Below the pieces are notes generated by a model, which was given only the letters and a program-made list of their open reading frames with translations, made no database searches and had not been told where the DNA came from. Positions 1-8,170 of a DNA stretch of 18,987 nucleotides are shown piece by piece. The DNA comes from an uncultured Peptoniphilus sp. GTDB taxonomy: Bacteria; Bacillota; Clostridia; Tissierellales; Peptoniphilaceae. Within the stretch, counting starts at the first letter, position 1. Each line of letters opens with the position of its first letter. The position numbers and the translations under genes were made by a program. The stretch spans positions 1-18,987 of the forward strand of contig NZ_CAMQAY010000026.1 in assembly GCF_946998875.1 (NCBI RefSeq), given 5' to 3'.

Positions 1-2521
1 CGCCAGCAACCTTTGCAATTTCTTTTATAATTTTGCCTGCGGCAATTTTCTTTTCAACTAAGTCCTTTGAAACTGCACATACAAAGTTAAGTTTATCGTC
101 ATTTACTGTTGCAAATAAAACTACAACTGAGCCAACTTTGTTTCTAACTTCATCAGCTAAGTCACGAAGAGTATTTACATCTACTCCATCAAATTTTTTG
201 ATGACATAATTTATGCCATTTTTATTCTTAACTGCATCCATAAGTCCAGAAATTTGATCCTTAGCCATATCGTGTTCAAGTTTTTCAATTTCTTTACTTG
301 CTTCCTTTAGGCTCTTAATATTTAATTTTATCTTTTGTAAAATTTCTTCTTTATTTGATTTTAGTTCCCTAGCTATTTCTTCTTGTTCATACTTAAGTTC
401 ATTTAAATATTTTAAAACAGCAGGACCAGTAATAGCTTCAATTCTTCTAATACCGTTACTTATACCACTTTCAGATAGGATTTTAAACATTGATATTTCA
501 GAAGTATTGGAAACATGAGTACCGCCGCAAAGCTCACGAGAATAATCTCCCATGGAAAGAACTCTAACTTCGTCGTGATACTTGTCTTCAAATAGACCAA
601 CTGCTCCCATTTTTTTTGCTTCATCTAAGTTTGTAAGCTTAGTCTCAACTGGAAGAGCTTCAAAAATCTTTTCATTTACTATTTTTTCAACTTTATCAAT
701 TTCTTCCTTAGACATTGCTTCAAAGTGAGAGAAGTCAAATCTCATTCTGTCTGGCAAAACTAGTGAGCCAGCTTGGTTTACGTGGTTGCCTAAAACATCC
801 TTTAAGGCTCTGTGTAGTAGGTGAGTTACAGAGTGGTTTCTTCTTATGTTATTTCTTCTCTTTACATCAATGACAGCCTTTACTGGTGCCTTTTCTAGCT
901 TTCCTTCTTCAACCTCTACAAAGTGAAGGTGAAGTCCATCCTTAGTCTTTTTAGTGTCTGTAACTTTTAACTTAAATTTATCAGAAATGATTTCTCCAGT
1001 ATCTCCTACTTGTCCACCACTTTCTCCATAGAAAGTAGTCTTGTCTAAGATGACAATGCCTCTTTCGCCCTCATTTATGGAGTCCACAATTTCATCGTCA
1101 TCAGAAATTATTCTTATAATATTTCCCTGACACTCATTTTTTTCATAGCCCAAGAATTCATTGGAAAGACCTTCAAATAGGTGCTTGTTGTCTTGGTTAG
1201 CCCAGCCAATGTTTTTGTCGTCTCTTGCTTCTCTGGCTCTTCTCTTTTGATCTTCCATTTCAGCTTCAAAACCTGCCATGTCAACATCGAAACCTTCTTC
1301 TTTTAAGATTTCTTCTGTCAAGTCAATTGGGAAGCCGTAAGTGTCATAAAGTTTGAAAGCTTTTTTGCCGTCAAGTAATTTTTTATCACTTGCTTTCATT
1401 TCTTCGATATTGGCATTAAGTCTTACAAGTCCACCGTCAATAGTTTCTAAGAATTTTTCTTCTTCTCTTCTGATTATTTCCTTAATGGATTTTCTATTTT
1501 CCTTTAATTCATTATATTGGTCGCCCCAAGAGTCCATTACCATGTCTGCAATTTCATAAAGGAAGGCTCTCTTGATTCCAAGTTTTCTTCCATGTCTTGC
1601 AGCTCTTCTTATAAGTCTTCTTAGTACATAGCCCCTACCTTCATTGGAAGGCACAATTGTATCAGAAATCATAAAAGTCATAGCTCTAATGTGGTCTGTA
1701 ATAACTCTAAAGGAGATGTCTGCCTTTTTGTCTTCGCCATAATTTTTACCTGAAACCTTTGAAATTTCTCCAATAATGTCTTTTATTGCGTCAATTTCAA
1801 AAATATTGTCAGTCCTTTGTAGAACTGTGGCAATTCTTTCAAGTCCCATTCCTGTATCAATATTTGGATGTGAAAGTGGATTGTAGTTTCCAGCTTCATC
1901 CTTATCAAATTGAGTGAAAACTAGGTTCCAAACTTCAATAAATCTGTCGCCTTCTCCGCCAGGTCTTTCATCAACTGATCCGTATTCAAGACCTCTATCT
2001 ACATAAATTTCTGAACATGGACCAGATGGACCAACTTCAAGTTCCCAGAAATTATCATCTTTTCCAAGTCTAATTATTTTTTCTTCAGGAATTCCTATTA
2101 CATCTTTCCAAATGTTAAAGGCTTCATCGTCATCTTTATAAACTGTAACCCAAAGATCTTCCTTAGGAATTTCAAGATTAACTGTCAAAAATTCCCAAGC
2201 CCAAGGTATTACTTCGTGCTTGAAATAATCTCCAAAGGAAAAATTGCCAAGCATTTCAAAAAATGTTGCATGTCTATCTGTTAAACCTACATTATCTATA
2301 TCGCCAGTTCTAATACATTTTTGGCAAGTAGTAACTCTCTTTGCAGGTGGAATTTCTTCTCCAGTGAAGAATTTTTTCATTGGTGCCATGCCAGCTCCAA
2401 TTAAAAGTAATGATTTGTCATTTTTTGGAATTAGTGAAAAACTTGGTAGTATTAAGTGACCTTTTGATTCAAAAAATTTTAAAAATTCAGTTCTTATATC
2501 GTGTAAACCTAAATATTTCAT
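1..2521 (-). CDS. alaS: Alanyl-tRNA synthetase (AlaS), 3' end cut by the window edge
   Basis: Charges tRNA-Ala with alanine in the cytoplasm and hydrolyses mischarged Ser/Gly-tRNA-Ala. The first 840 residues are visible. They start MKYLGLHDIRTEFLKFFE, the typical AlaS N-terminus, followed by the class II aminoacylation core with MLGNFSFGDYFK. The editing domain carries the zinc-binding HxxxH (His563, His567) and CxxxH (Cys665, His669 in CGGTH). The C-terminal coiled coil and the beginning of the DHHA1 domain follow. Family length is about 875-880, so roughly the last 35-40 residues lie outside the window. No internal stop or frameshift was seen. The ATG has an AGGAG ribosome site about 7 nt upstream. 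The gene has its own consensus promoter and a leader of only about 45 nt with a hairpin. The AI-2E gene upstream is a common clostridial neighbour of alaS. Confidence 0.97.
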   Translation of the reverse strand, partial: MKYLGLHDIRTEFLKFFESKGHLILPSFSLIPKNDKSLLLIGAGMAPMKKFFTGEEIPPAKRVTTCQKCIRTGDIDNVGLTDRHATFFEMLGNFSFGDYFKHEVIPWAWEFLTVNLEIPKEDLWVTVYKDDDEAFNIWKDVIGIPEEKIIRLGKDDNFWELEVGPSGPCSEIYVDRGLEYGSVDERPGGEGDRFIEVWNLVFTQFDKDEAGNYNPLSHPNIDTGMGLERIATVLQRTDNIFEIDAIKDIIGEISKVSGKNYGEDKKADISFRVITDHIRAMTFMISDTIVPSNEGRGYVLRRLIRRAARHGRKLGIKRAFLYEIADMVMDSWGDQYNELKENRKSIKEIIRREEEKFLETIDGGLVRLNANIEEMKASDKKLLDGKKAFKLYDTYGFPIDLTEEILKEEGFDVDMAGFEAEMEDQKRRAREARDDKNIGWANQDNKHLFEGLSNEFLGYEKNECQGNIIRIISDDDEIVDSINEGERGIVILDKTTFYGESGGQVGDTGEIISDKFKLKVTDTKKTKDGLHLHFVEVEEGKLEKAPVKAVIDVKRRNNIRRNHSVTHLLHRALKDVLGNHVNQAGSLVLPDRMRFDFSHFEAMSKEEIDKVEKIVNEKIFEALPVETKLTNLDEAKKMGAVGLFEDKYHDEVRVLSMGDYSRELCGGTHVSNTSEISMFKILSESGISNGIRRIEAITGPAVLKYLNELKYEQEEIARELKSNKEEILQKIKLNIKSLKEASKEIEKLEHDMAKDQISGLMDAVKNKNGINYVIKKFDGVDVNTLRDLADEVRNKVGSVVVLFATVNDDKLNFVCAVSKDLVEKKIAAGKIIKEIAKVAG

Positions 2522-2535
2522 ATACAACTCCTATT

Positions 2536-2562
2536 AAAAATCCTCCCATTCCCTGGGAGGAT
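2536..2562 (-). terminator. Hairpin with short T run before alaS: terminator of the suf operon and/or 5' hairpin of alaS mRNA
   Basis: A 9-bp stem (2540-2548 with 2554-2562; ATCCTCCCA/TGGGAGGAT) closes a 5-nt loop and is followed on the minus strand by a run of five T, counting the last stem base. It lies 37 nt beyond the stop of the AI-2E gene, as expected for a terminator of the operon upstream. It also lies downstream of the alaS promoter, starting about 5 nt after the predicted transcription start, so alaS mRNA would begin with it. The T run is modest, so termination strength is uncertain. Confidence 0.6.
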
Positions 2563-2573
2563 GTGCTATAAAT

Positions 2574-2602
2574 ATTATAATTATAAAGAATATGATTGTC
2601 AA
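2574..2602 (-). promoter_or_regulatory. Consensus sigma-A promoter of alaS
   Basis: On the minus strand, TTGACA (2602-2597) and TATAAT (2579-2574) are separated by exactly 17 bp, a full match to the housekeeping consensus. The predicted start is near 2567. The TGA stop of the AI-2E gene (2601-2599) lies inside the -35 box, so coding sequence and promoter interlock without spare DNA. Initiation should be strong, which suits an essential tRNA synthetase. Confidence 0.88.
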
Positions 2603-3882
2603 TTAGAGCTATATCTGTCATTGTATTTTATTTTCGCAAAATCAATTAGTATAAATATTATAGATGTAATTGGAACGGAGATTACCATTCCCCATACACC
2701 AAAGATACCTCCACCTATGATTATTGAAATTAAAATTATTAGTGGATTAAGCCCTGTGCTGTCTCCAATTAGTTTAGGTGCCAAAATATTATTTTCAACC
2801 CATTGAACTAATATGAAGAGAATTAAAACCCAAAAGGCTTTTATTGGTGAATCCATAAAGGCAAATAAAACTGCTGGGACACAACCAAGGAAAGGTCCAA
2901 TGAAAGGTATTATGTCTGCCACACAAGTTATAAGTCCAATGATTATTGCAAAATCTACTCTTAAAATCAAAAGATAAATCATAGTGAGGATTCCAACGAA
3001 GATTGCAAGTAGCATTCTTCCTCTAATAAATTGTTGAAGAGCTATGTCAATTCTATTTGCAAGATATGTTATGTCTTCTCTATATTTATTTGGCATAAAT
3101 TTTCTCACTTTAAGTGTAAATTTTTCCTTGTCCACTGAAAAGTAGAAGGAGAAAATAATTATTAAGACAAGTCTAAAGGCAGATGTCACAAAGCCATATA
3201 CCTTGGAGAACACTCCAGAAAGTGAGCCCATAAGTGAGCCTTGTGCCTTTGTAACTAAGTCATCTATAGTTTTTTTCATTGAGTTTAAAATATTTGAAAC
3301 TATTTGTGGAGTCTCAACATTTCCCTCAACCTTTGGATTTGACTCTTTATAAAAATCTATAAAATTATTGGGCAGTTCAATGTTAAATTTAGCAAAAATA
3401 TCTGTCAAAAAACTATTTACATTTTTAGTTAAGGTATCAACCATTTCTGGAAGACTTGCCAATAACTTTGAAATTTCGTTAATAGTCTTTGGAATAACAG
3501 AAACTATTAAAACCCCAAAAATCAAGACAACTGAAATGTAAACTATAATTACACCAAATTGTCTCTTGACGCCCTTTCTCTCCAAATAATTTACTATTGG
3601 GTCTATTATGTAGGCAAAAATAATTGCAATAATAGCAGAGGAAAGAGTGTAACCTAAAATTGGAAATTTGTTAAAAATTATTGTAATTAAATAGAGAGTT
3701 AAAATCCCTAAAAATATTTTTGTAATGAAATGCAAATCTATGCTTATTCTCTTTCTGCCTTCAATATATCTATTTCCAATATTTATCAGATAATAAATCG
3801 CCAAAAATATTAGAAGTATAGATAGTATTGCCAGAGCATAAATCATAAATCTCGCGGCATTACCGGAAATTTGTTCCAACAT
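2599..3882 (-). CDS. AI-2E family transporter (YdbI/TqsA-like membrane protein)
   Basis: A 427-residue polytopic membrane protein of the AI-2E transporter family (PF01594). Hydrophobic segments lie near residues 12-36, 52-71, 76-98 and 109-131. A mainly polar loop spans about 132-225, and further segments lie near 230-250, 292-345 (two or three helices), 348-366 and 381-416. The family core is visible as VADIIPFIGPFLGCVPA at about 321-337, plus the C-terminal gly-rich membrane hairpin near 388-402. Members are proposed exporters of small molecules or ions. The name comes from E. coli TqsA and does not show that this organism uses autoinducer-2. It starts 4 nt after the stop of the second cysteine desulfurase, with AGGTG as ribosome site. 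It is the last gene of the Fe-S operon, and clostridia often have such a gene next to alaS. The substrate cannot be told from the sequence. Confidence 0.88.
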   Translation of the reverse strand: MLEQISGNAARFMIYALAILSILLIFLAIYYLINIGNRYIEGRKRISIDLHFITKIFLGILTLYLITIIFNKFPILGYTLSSAIIAIIFAYIIDPIVNYLERKGVKRQFGVIIVYISVVLIFGVLIVSVIPKTINEISKLLASLPEMVDTLTKNVNSFLTDIFAKFNIELPNNFIDFYKESNPKVEGNVETPQIVSNILNSMKKTIDDLVTKAQGSLMGSLSGVFSKVYGFVTSAFRLVLIIIFSFYFSVDKEKFTLKVRKFMPNKYREDITYLANRIDIALQQFIRGRMLLAIFVGILTMIYLLILRVDFAIIIGLITCVADIIPFIGPFLGCVPAVLFAFMDSPIKAFWVLILFILVQWVENNILAPKLIGDSTGLNPLIILISIIIGGGIFGVWGMVISVPITSIIFILIDFAKIKYNDRYSSN

Positions 3883-3886
3883 ATTA

Positions 3887-5014
3887 TCACCTGTTCTTGA
3901 ACTTTTTCATCCCTTCATTTATTTTTTCCACTACATAATCGCATTCTTCTTTTGTGTTGTTGTGATTTATGGAAATTCTAAGCATGGAAAGAGAATCTTC
4001 TTCACTTCTTCCAATTGCCCTTAGGACATGGGATGGATTTATACTTCCTGCTGCGCAAGCAGAGCCAGAGGACACACATATATCATACATGTCCAGATAC
4101 TGCACCATAGTTTGTGGCTTAGTATTCTTTAAAGTGATATTAATATTTCCAGGAAGTCTTTTTTCTCTTGGACCATTTAAAATAATTCCATCAATGTTTA
4201 AAAGTTTTTCAATAGTATAATCTCTTAAATCTCTTGTGTAGTCTATGTTCGCGTCAATATTAGCGTAGGCATCTTCTATTGCCTTTCCTATGCCAACTAT
4301 AGATGCCACATTTTCTGTGGAGGCTCTCATGCCCATCTCTTGTTCTCCACCATCTATGAAGGGATAAATTTCTGTACCCTCTTTGATGTATAAAATTCCA
4401 ATTCCCTTGGGAGCTCCAAGTTTGTGACCTGACATAGAAAGCATATCTACATTTAAATCCTTTAGGTTAAATTTAATATTGCCCATGGCTTGCACTGCAT
4501 CTGTGTGCAGTAAAATATTTTTCTCGCCAGCAATTTTTGAAATTTCTTCTATGGGCTCAATAGTTCCTATTTCATTATTGGCAAACATTATGGAAATTAA
4601 TTTTGTCTTGTCCCTAATTTTTTCACTTAATTCATCTAAATTGACAAAGCCTTCTTTATCAACTGAAATCAGAGAATAATCACTCTCCAATCTCTTTACT
4701 GCCTTAAGTGAATTTAAAATAGCCGGATGTTCTATCCTTGATGATATTATATGATGTTTTTCCCTTGGATTCAATGATTCTTTTATAACCCAGTTGTCTG
4801 ACTCAGAGCCAGAAGATGTAAAATAAATTTCACTGGGCTTAGTTTTTAAAATTTCTGCAATTTTTATTCTTGAATTTTCAATTGCTGCCCTAGATTTTTG
4901 TCCCAGAGAATAAATTGCCGATGCATTCCCATAATTTTCTCTCAAATAGGGAAGCATGGCATTAAAAACACTGTCTGTTATTTTTGTAGTGGCAGCATTG
5001 TCCATGTAAATCAT
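3887..5014 (-). CDS. Cysteine desulfurase, NifS/IscS type (group I)
   Basis: A PLP enzyme that takes sulfur from cysteine and holds it as a persulfide for Fe-S clusters or tRNA thiolation. The 375-residue protein begins MIYMDNAATT. It has the cofactor-stacking His96 (IEHPA), Asp172 (HTDAVQ), the PLP-binding Lys198 (SGHK) and the active-site Cys320 in SSGSACAAG on the long flexible loop that defines group I enzymes (IscS/NifS). It is therefore distinct from the group II SufS encoded three genes upstream. It follows the IscR-like gene by 7 nt. Clostridial iscR-nifS pairs are usually followed by a nifU/iscU scaffold gene and mnmA. Neither is here, so its acceptor is open: SufU, an enzyme encoded elsewhere, or a tRNA-thiolation protein. 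The symbol is left blank because iscS and nifS cannot be separated by sequence alone. Confidence 0.93.
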   Translation of the reverse strand: MIYMDNAATTKITDSVFNAMLPYLRENYGNASAIYSLGQKSRAAIENSRIKIAEILKTKPSEIYFTSSGSESDNWVIKESLNPREKHHIISSRIEHPAILNSLKAVKRLESDYSLISVDKEGFVNLDELSEKIRDKTKLISIMFANNEIGTIEPIEEISKIAGEKNILLHTDAVQAMGNIKFNLKDLNVDMLSMSGHKLGAPKGIGILYIKEGTEIYPFIDGGEQEMGMRASTENVASIVGIGKAIEDAYANIDANIDYTRDLRDYTIEKLLNIDGIILNGPREKRLPGNINITLKNTKPQTMVQYLDMYDICVSSGSACAAGSINPSHVLRAIGRSEEDSLSMLRISINHNNTKEECDYVVEKINEGMKKFKNR

Positions 5015-5021
5015 AATAACC

Positions 5022-5417
5022 TCACATGTCTGCTAGAGTCATAGACTCCATTACATCTTCAATTTGTCCTTGAAGTTTTGATAAAATATCTCTAGTTGCA
5101 CATTCCTTAAGCTTCCCGCAATTGGAATTTTTGCCAAGGTCACAACAGGAAAGGGACATGTCGCCTTCAAGGGCATTTATTATTTCTCCTATTGCAATTT
5201 CCTCTGGGTCTCTTGAAAGAACATAGCCACCGCCTGCTCCTCTTATAGATTTCACAAGGTCAGCCTTCCTAAGAAGTGTGAAGAGTTGCTCCAAGTAAGA
5301 TTCAGATAAATTTTCTTCCTTTGCAATATCCTTTAGTGCAATGGGACCCTTGCCCATATTTTCCTTTAAATTATACATTGCCATTAAACCGTAACGGCCT
5401 TTTGTAGAAAGTTTCAT
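5022..5417 (-). CDS. iscR: Rrf2 family transcriptional regulator, IscR-like
   Basis: A 131-residue winged-helix repressor of the Rrf2 family. The N-terminus (MKLSTKGRYGLMAMYNL) and the helix-turn-helix with wing (LSESYLEQLFTLLRKADLV, then SIRGAGGGYVLSR at about 57-69) are typical. Cysteines at 91, 92, 100 and 106 fall in the region where IscR binds its [2Fe-2S] cluster. E. coli IscR uses Cys92, 98 and 104, while here the spacing is C92-x7-C100-x5-C106. That points to a cluster-sensing IscR rather than the cysteine regulator CymR, which lacks this triad. It lies between sufU (11 nt upstream) and the NifS-type desulfurase (7 nt downstream), inside the operon it probably controls. Autoregulation by Fe-S status is the expected mode. 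The target site was not identified with confidence. Confidence 0.85.
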   Translation of the reverse strand: MKLSTKGRYGLMAMYNLKENMGKGPIALKDIAKEENLSESYLEQLFTLLRKADLVKSIRGAGGGYVLSRDPEEIAIGEIINALEGDMSLSCCDLGKNSNCGKLKECATRDILSKLQGQIEDVMESMTLADM

Positions 5418-5428
5418 TTAATCACCTC

Positions 5429-5884
5429 TTATGATGGAATAAAAGATCCTTCTTCTTTATTATTTTCTAACATGTCCTTTAAGGTGTACCAGGAAAGGAC
5501 TGCGCACTTAACTCTGGCTGGAAGTGTACTAATGGATTCAAAGGCAATGGCATCGTCAAGGTCTTCTAGTTCATCAGGGTCTGTAACTTCCCCCTTTACC
5601 ATGCCAATAAATTTTTTTGCCCTTTCAATGGCTTCTTCCACCTTTAAGCCCTTTACATTGTCACACATTATTGATGTAGATGCTTGTGAAATTGCACAGC
5701 CATGACCTGTGTAGGAGATGCCTTTTATTATTCCATCTTCTACCTTGAGTTCAAGAGTGATTTCATCGCCACAGCTTGGATTGTGTCCAAGTTCCTTGTG
5801 AGTGTAATCCTCAAGTTCATGTCTATTGTGTTTATTTCTTGAATGTTCCAAAATTAATTCAGTGTAAATATTATCAAGATTCAA
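5429..5884 (-). CDS. sufU: SufU, zinc-dependent sulfurtransferase partner of SufS
   Basis: A 151-residue IscU-fold protein. SufU takes the persulfide sulfur from SufS and passes it to the SufBCD scaffold. Conserved ligands are visible: Cys38 and Asp40 in NPSCGD, Cys63 in GHGCAIS and Cys127 in RVKCAVLSW. The stretch of about 63 residues between the second and third Cys is longer than in IscU, the mark of the SufU subgroup, whose ligands bind zinc. The ATG overlaps the end of sufS by 11 nt, suggesting translational coupling of the enzyme and its partner. It is the only IscU/SufU-like gene in the window, although two desulfurases are present. Confidence 0.93.
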   Translation of the reverse strand: MNLDNIYTELILEHSRNKHNRHELEDYTHKELGHNPSCGDEITLELKVEDGIIKGISYTGHGCAISQASTSIMCDNVKGLKVEEAIERAKKFIGMVKGEVTDPDELEDLDDAIAFESISTLPARVKCAVLSWYTLKDMLENNKEEGSFIPS

Positions 5885-7115
5885 TTCCTAAAATCCTCCT
5901 TACATCTTCAAGATGTTCAACGAAATAATCAATTTCTTCCACTGTATTATAAATCGCAAAACTTGCTCTACAAGAAAAGTTTGAGCCCAAAAATCTGTGA
6001 AGTGGTTGAGCACAGTGGTGACCTGATCTTATGGCAATGCCAAAAGTGTCAAGAATTGATGCAACATCGTGAGGGTGAGCTTCTTTAAAGTTAAAAGATA
6101 TTACTGGCGCTCTGTTCTTGTCGCTTGTTGTATAAACTTCAAGGTAATCTAATTTTTTTAATTTGTCGTAGCAATAGTCAGTTAAATATCTTTCGTACTG
6201 GTCAATTTTATCCATACCATACTTATTTATAAAATCAATGGCTGCTGCAAGGTTTACTGCCCCTTCAACATTTGCAGTTCCTGCTTCAAATCTTTGTGGC
6301 GCATCTAAGAAAGTTGTCTTATCTTCGTAAACATATTCAATCATGTCGCCACCTGATAGGAAGGGCTCCATTTCATTTAATAAATTCTCTTTACCATAAA
6401 GGACACCAATTCCTAGAGCAGAATACATTTTGTGACCAGAAAAAGCTAAAAAGTCAACATCAAGTTCAGATACATTTACTTTTCTGTGAGGCACAAGTTG
6501 TGCACCGTCTAAAATAATTTTTGCATGAGAGTTTTCTCTTGCGTATTTAACAATTTTTTCAATGTCTGGATTTGTTCCAACTACATTGGATGCACCTGTT
6601 ATTGATAAAATTTTTGTCTTTTCTGTGACTTTTTCTTCAATTTCAGAAAAAGGAATTTGTTTGTCCTCGTCAATGTATAAATATTTTAATTTTGCCCCAG
6701 TTTTTTTGGCAACTTCTTGCCAAGGAACTAGGTTTGAGTGGTGCTCCATTATTGAAATCAAAATTTCGTCGCCCTGGCTTAAATTGTTAAGTCCATAGGA
6801 ATAGGCAACTAAATTTAGTGCTTCTGTTGCATTTCTTAAAAATACAATTTCACTTGCCTTTTTTGCTCCCACAAAGTCGGCAACCTTTTGTCTTGCATTT
6901 TCATAAACTTCTGTGGACTTCATAGCAAGATAGTGAGCTCCCCTGTGTGGGTTCCCATTTTCATTTTCATAAAAATTCTTTATATTTTCTAAAATCTCAC
7001 GAGGCTTTTGTGTAGTTGCCCCATTGTCAAAGTAGACAATGTCTTTGCCATTTGGTTTTAATTTTAAAAAGGGAAACTCTTTTCTAATATCTTCAATTTC
7101 ATTTTTTGTAAACAT
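5874..7115 (-). CDS. sufS: Cysteine desulfurase SufS (group II)
   Basis: The PLP-dependent cysteine desulfurase of the SUF pathway, 413 residues, a usual length. It shows EHHSN with His125 over the PLP ring, DGAQLVPH (Asp203), the PLP-binding Lys229 in FSGHKMY, and the catalytic Cys368 in RSGHHCAQP on the short loop of group II enzymes. Such enzymes depend on SufU (or SufE) for turnover, and sufU follows with an 11-nt overlap. The ATG lies 1 nt after the sufD stop, with AGAGGAAA as ribosome site inside the end of sufD. Confidence 0.96.
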   Translation of the reverse strand: MFTKNEIEDIRKEFPFLKLKPNGKDIVYFDNGATTQKPREILENIKNFYENENGNPHRGAHYLAMKSTEVYENARQKVADFVGAKKASEIVFLRNATEALNLVAYSYGLNNLSQGDEILISIMEHHSNLVPWQEVAKKTGAKLKYLYIDEDKQIPFSEIEEKVTEKTKILSITGASNVVGTNPDIEKIVKYARENSHAKIILDGAQLVPHRKVNVSELDVDFLAFSGHKMYSALGIGVLYGKENLLNEMEPFLSGGDMIEYVYEDKTTFLDAPQRFEAGTANVEGAVNLAAAIDFINKYGMDKIDQYERYLTDYCYDKLKKLDYLEVYTTSDKNRAPVISFNFKEAHPHDVASILDTFGIAIRSGHHCAQPLHRFLGSNFSCRASFAIYNTVEEIDYFVEHLEDVRRILGIES

Positions 7116-7116
7116 C

Positions 7117-8163
7117 TTAATTTCCTCTCTTTATAATTTTTCTAACTGAATCCCAAACTTCATCTCTCAATTTTTCATCAGAAAGAGCGTCAATTGCACG
7201 AGAAAATTTGGATTCAACTATTAAGGCTTCAGCTTCTTCGTGGCTAATGCCCCTAGACATTAAATAAAATATTTGGTCCATGTCAAGCTTACCTGCACTT
7301 GATGCGTGATTGCCAACTACATCGTCTTCGTGAGCAAGCATTAGTGGCACTGACACTGAGTGAACTGTGTCATCAAGTAATATTGAATACTCTTCTTCAG
7401 AGCCAATAGCACCCCTTGCCCCTTCAATAAATTGTAGGTTTGACTTAAAGTTTTTAAAGGCTCTGTCCTTTAAGGCTCCATTTACCAAAATATCGGATTC
7501 AGTTTTTTTGCCCCTATGAATCATGTCGTAATTCATGTTTAGATATTCGTCTCTTTGACCAAAGTAAATTGAATCTACTATTGACTGAGACTTTTCTCCA
7601 ATTAACTCGCACTTATAATTTGTGTAAAGTTTTCCTGCCCCAAGTTCATATTGGTGAAGAGTTACCTTTGCTCCATCTTCTGTATAAATGCCAATAGATT
7701 CAAGAACAAGGGACTTGTCATCGTCTCTTGCAATGACGAAAACTTCTACTTCAGAATTTTCCTTGGCAAGAACTTTTATTACAGAATTTCTAAATTTTTC
7801 ACCTTGGCCAGAAGATGTGTAGTCTAAAACTACCTTTAATTTTGAGTTTTTTTCTGCAAGAATGTGATGAAGATCAAAAAGTTCAGAATATTCGTCATCT
7901 AATTCAAATAATTTAAAGTCGTATTCCTCTTGGCTTTCTTTAGCATCGTAAGAATTAAAATAATTTAAATATTTTCTATTTAATTCTAGTGCATCTTCTG
8001 AAATTCCATATTTTATTTTTTCAAATTCAGAAATTTCTCCTGGATTTTTTTCTCCAACTTCTCTATATAAGATCCCTTTAATTTCAGGAATTTTTATTTC
8101 AGTTTCATTTACCTTTAAAAAGCTAAAAGTCTTAAAGGCAATTTCATTTCCAATTATATTCAT
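7117..8163 (-). CDS. sufD: Fe-S assembly scaffold subunit SufD
   Basis: A partner of SufB and SufC in the SufBC2D scaffold on which [Fe-S] clusters are built. The 348-residue protein has the beta-helix SufB/SufD core and the conserved C-terminus: VGNHASSAGKLD (His286, matching the functionally important SufD His of E. coli), then QIFYLMSRGIS and a helical tail. It is shorter than the roughly 420-435 residues of E. coli or Bacillus SufD. The loss is mostly in the N-terminal helical domain. It starts 7 nt after sufB with AGGTGAAAG before the ATG. No sign of decay was seen. Confidence 0.92.
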   Translation of the reverse strand: MNIIGNEIAFKTFSFLKVNETEIKIPEIKGILYREVGEKNPGEISEFEKIKYGISEDALELNRKYLNYFNSYDAKESQEEYDFKLFELDDEYSELFDLHHILAEKNSKLKVVLDYTSSGQGEKFRNSVIKVLAKENSEVEVFVIARDDDKSLVLESIGIYTEDGAKVTLHQYELGAGKLYTNYKCELIGEKSQSIVDSIYFGQRDEYLNMNYDMIHRGKKTESDILVNGALKDRAFKNFKSNLQFIEGARGAIGSEEEYSILLDDTVHSVSVPLMLAHEDDVVGNHASSAGKLDMDQIFYLMSRGISHEEAEALIVESKFSRAIDALSDEKLRDEVWDSVRKIIKRGN

Positions 8164-8170
8164 CTTTCAC

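Noticed and set aside
2522..2598. T-box riboswitch in front of alaS
   Set aside because: The leader is only about 45 nt with one short hairpin. It has no room for a specifier stem and no T-box sequence.
2244..2806. Rightward open frames of 63-81 codons over alaS and the AI-2E gene
   Set aside because: They are antisense shadows of strongly supported genes, with no ribosome sites and no recognisable protein. The same holds for the rightward frames across 3969-13000 and at 18361-18846.
2599..3882. Quorum-sensing (autoinducer-2) function for the AI-2E gene
   Set aside because: The family name is historical. No luxS or lsr gene is in the window, and members have other proposed substrates such as ions.
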